A stretch of 64,000 nucleotides of DNA. Origin: Novosphingobium sp. MW5 (GTDB lineage: Bacteria > Pseudomonadota > Alphaproteobacteria > Sphingomonadales > Sphingomonadaceae). The stretch covers positions 1,612,001-1,676,000 of the forward strand of contig JAPCWB010000001.1 in the NCBI GenBank assembly GCA_025938935.1. Direction: 5' to 3'. Within the stretch, counting starts at the first letter, position 1. Every line of letters begins with the position of its first letter. Below are positions 62,653-64,000 of the stretch, in pieces. The position numbers and the translations under genes were made by a program. The notes below the pieces were generated by a model. The model was given only the letters and a program-made list of their open reading frames with translations. It had not been told where the DNA came from and did not search any database.

Positions 62653-64000
62653 ATGATCAAACGTTTAGGCGGTTTTCGGCGCAGCGCATCTTCGAATGAG
62701 ACACAGCCCGTGCTCTCGGTCAACGAAGAGCGCGAGGCGCTGGCCGCGCTGCGCGACTATGAGGATTCCGGGCTCGGATGGTTCTGGACCACCGATGCAC
62801 AGGGATCCATTCGCTATGTCTCCGCAAGCGTTTCCCTAGCCTTGGGCAAGCAGCCGGGCGAACTGGTCGGGCAGCCCATCACCTCGCTGTTCTTTCTCGA
62901 TCAGGAGGAAGGCCACGAGACCGGCCGCACACTTCCGCTCTCGCTTGCCTCCCACAAGACCTTTGCCGATTTCCCGCTGCGCGCCCGCCGTGAAGGCGCG
63001 GAGATCTGGTGGTCGGTTTCGGGCCGTCCGCAATTCGATTCCGCGGGTGAGTTCATCGGCTTTCGCGGCAATGGCGTGGACATCACCGAACAGCGGCGCG
63101 AGCAACGCGATACCACCCGTTTGGCCAAGTTCGATTCACTGACGGGGCTCAGCAACCGCTTCACGATGGGCCAGCGCCTCGAATCGACACTGAACGCCTT
63201 CAAGTCGAGCGGGCGGGCCTGCGCGCTGATGATGATCGACCTCGACCGGTTCAAGCAGGTCAATGATACGCTTGGTCATCCTGTCGGCGACGCCTTGCTC
63301 AAGCAGGTGGCCGAGCGGCTGCGCGGCGTGATCGGCAAGGACGGCGAGATCGGCCGGCTTGGCGGCGACGAGTTCCAGATCATCATTCCTGACTGCGAAG
63401 ATCGCGGCAAGTTGGGCGACATTGCAAAGAAGATCATTTCGCTGGTTTCCCAGCCCTATTCTATCGACAATTCCCGCTGCGTAATCGGGGCGTCGATCGG
63501 CGTGGCCGTGGCTCCGTTTGATGGAGCCAGCAGCGAAGAACTGTTCCGCAATGCCGACCTTGCGCTTTATGCGGCTAAAGGCGGCGGGCGCGGCCAGTTC
63601 CGCTTCTTCTCGATCGAGCTCCAGAACAACGCGGAAAAGCGCAAGGTGCTCGAGGAAGACCTGCGCCATGCCCTCGCCGAAGGCCAGATCCGCCTTGCTT
63701 ACCAGCCGATCGTCTCGCCGGCGACCAACACGGTCTGCGGGCTCGAGGCGCTGATGCGCTGGGAGCATCCAGAGTTCGGCGAACTTTCGCCCTCCATGTT
63801 CATTCCGATCGCTGAGGAATCCGACCTGATCGTCGCGCTTAGCGAATGGACGATCCGGGAAGCCTGCCAGCAGGCGGCTCAGTGGCCCGGGCAGCTTTTC
63901 GTCGCGGTCAACGTCGCGCCCGCGCATTTTGCACACAACGGCTTTATTGCCGGCTTGGCCCAAGCCTTGGCTGAGGCGGAGCTGCCCGGCAGCCGGCTTG
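62653..64000 (+). CDS. PAS-GGDEF-EAL protein, cut by the window end
   Basis: The frame opens at ATG 62653 (MIKRLGGFRRS) and is still open at the window edge, 449 codons in. It has no membrane helix. A PAS domain with DSGLGWFWTTDAQGSIRYVS leads to GGDEF (motif LGGDEFQI near 236) and an EAL domain starting LEALMRWEHP near 363. It parallels the preceding gene closely (DLDRFKQVNDTLGHP in both), so the two are a tandem duplication. Whether it ends with a PilZ domain cannot be seen. Confidence 0.9.
   Translation, partial: MIKRLGGFRRSASSNETQPVLSVNEEREALAALRDYEDSGLGWFWTTDAQGSIRYVSASVSLALGKQPGELVGQPITSLFFLDQEEGHETGRTLPLSLASHKTFADFPLRARREGAEIWWSVSGRPQFDSAGEFIGFRGNGVDITEQRREQRDTTRLAKFDSLTGLSNRFTMGQRLESTLNAFKSSGRACALMMIDLDRFKQVNDTLGHPVGDALLKQVAERLRGVIGKDGEIGRLGGDEFQIIIPDCEDRGKLGDIAKKIISLVSQPYSIDNSRCVIGASIGVAVAPFDGASSEELFRNADLALYAAKGGGRGQFRFFSIELQNNAEKRKVLEEDLRHALAEGQIRLAYQPIVSPATNTVCGLEALMRWEHPEFGELSPSMFIPIAEESDLIVALSEWTIREACQQAAQWPGQLFVAVNVAPAHFAHNGFIAGLAQALAEAELPGSRL

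Noticed and set aside
1..64000. CRISPR array, prophage or transposon
   Set aside because: No regularly spaced direct repeats, no integrase, transposase or phage structural genes, and no att-like duplication at the tRNA-Ala 3' end.

Overview
The window is a G+C-rich, densely coded stretch of an alphaproteobacterial chromosome, most likely a sphingomonad (Novosphingobium/Sphingomonas/Erythrobacter type). Supporting signs are the split b/b' F0 subunits of ATP synthase, the FYDLN zinc-ribbon protein, the aroA-cmk-rpsA and pyrF-trpF-trpB-trpA-accD-folC neighbourhoods, a large TonB-dependent receptor, TonB-C-domain periplasmic proteins and interspersed palindromes. I see no phage, plasmid, transposase, CRISPR array or rRNA operon. 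The only RNA gene is tRNA-Ala(GGC). No gene-free stretch exceeds 300 bases.

Layout. 1-9.4 kb: the 3' part of ampG, then a minus-strand biosynthetic block (lapA-pyrF-hypothetical-trpF, then trpB-small membrane protein-trpA-accD-folC, with a plus-strand outer-membrane barrel gene between trpF and trpB), and purB. 9.6-15 kb: NRDE protein and RadC, diverging from a ydbH-ynbE-ydbL envelope lipid-transport operon. 15.2-17.9 kb: F0 ATP synthase operon atpI-atpB-atpE-b'-atpF with a strong terminator. 17.9-20.9 kb: hypotheticals, glyoxalase II and a TonB-C protein. 21-25.8 kb: minus-strand aroA-CBU_0592-like-cmk, a 2OG-oxygenase-like gene and rpsA. 25.9-31.2 kb: FYDLN protein, tRNA-Ala, ffh-rpsP-rimM, trmD-rplS, with an amidase-like gene on the opposite strand between rimM and trmD. 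31.3-41.9 kb: DUF418, DUF1287, asd, a fused oxygenase-like gene, GFA-family enzyme, hydrolase, M2 peptidase, a double TonB-C protein, amn and an RluE-type pseudouridine synthase. 42-45 kb: a HisKA_2 two-component pair and the rpsF-rpsR-rplI operon. 45.1-52 kb: TonB-dependent receptor, an OmpR-type regulator, DUF808, an esterase and a PilZ protein. 52.2-59.7 kb: mpl/ldcA peptidoglycan-recycling pair, fabD-hypothetical-fabG, dnaN and an FprA-type ferredoxin reductase. 59.8-64 kb: two tandem PAS-GGDEF-EAL proteins, the second cut by the window end.

The most consequential observation concerns sequence quality. Ten genes, several of them core metabolic genes (trpB, trpF, asd, amn, atpI), are each broken by exactly one single-base insertion or deletion. 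Restoring one base rebuilds a full-length family member every time. Five are deletions, four of these in runs of five or six G or C, and five are insertions. This looks like a draft-assembly indel signature rather than gene decay, so these genes should be treated as probably intact in the organism. I found no convincing undescribed multi-gene system. The best leads are the oxygenase fused to a lower-G+C module, the amidase-like gene inside the trmD operon, and several uncharacterised secreted proteins.
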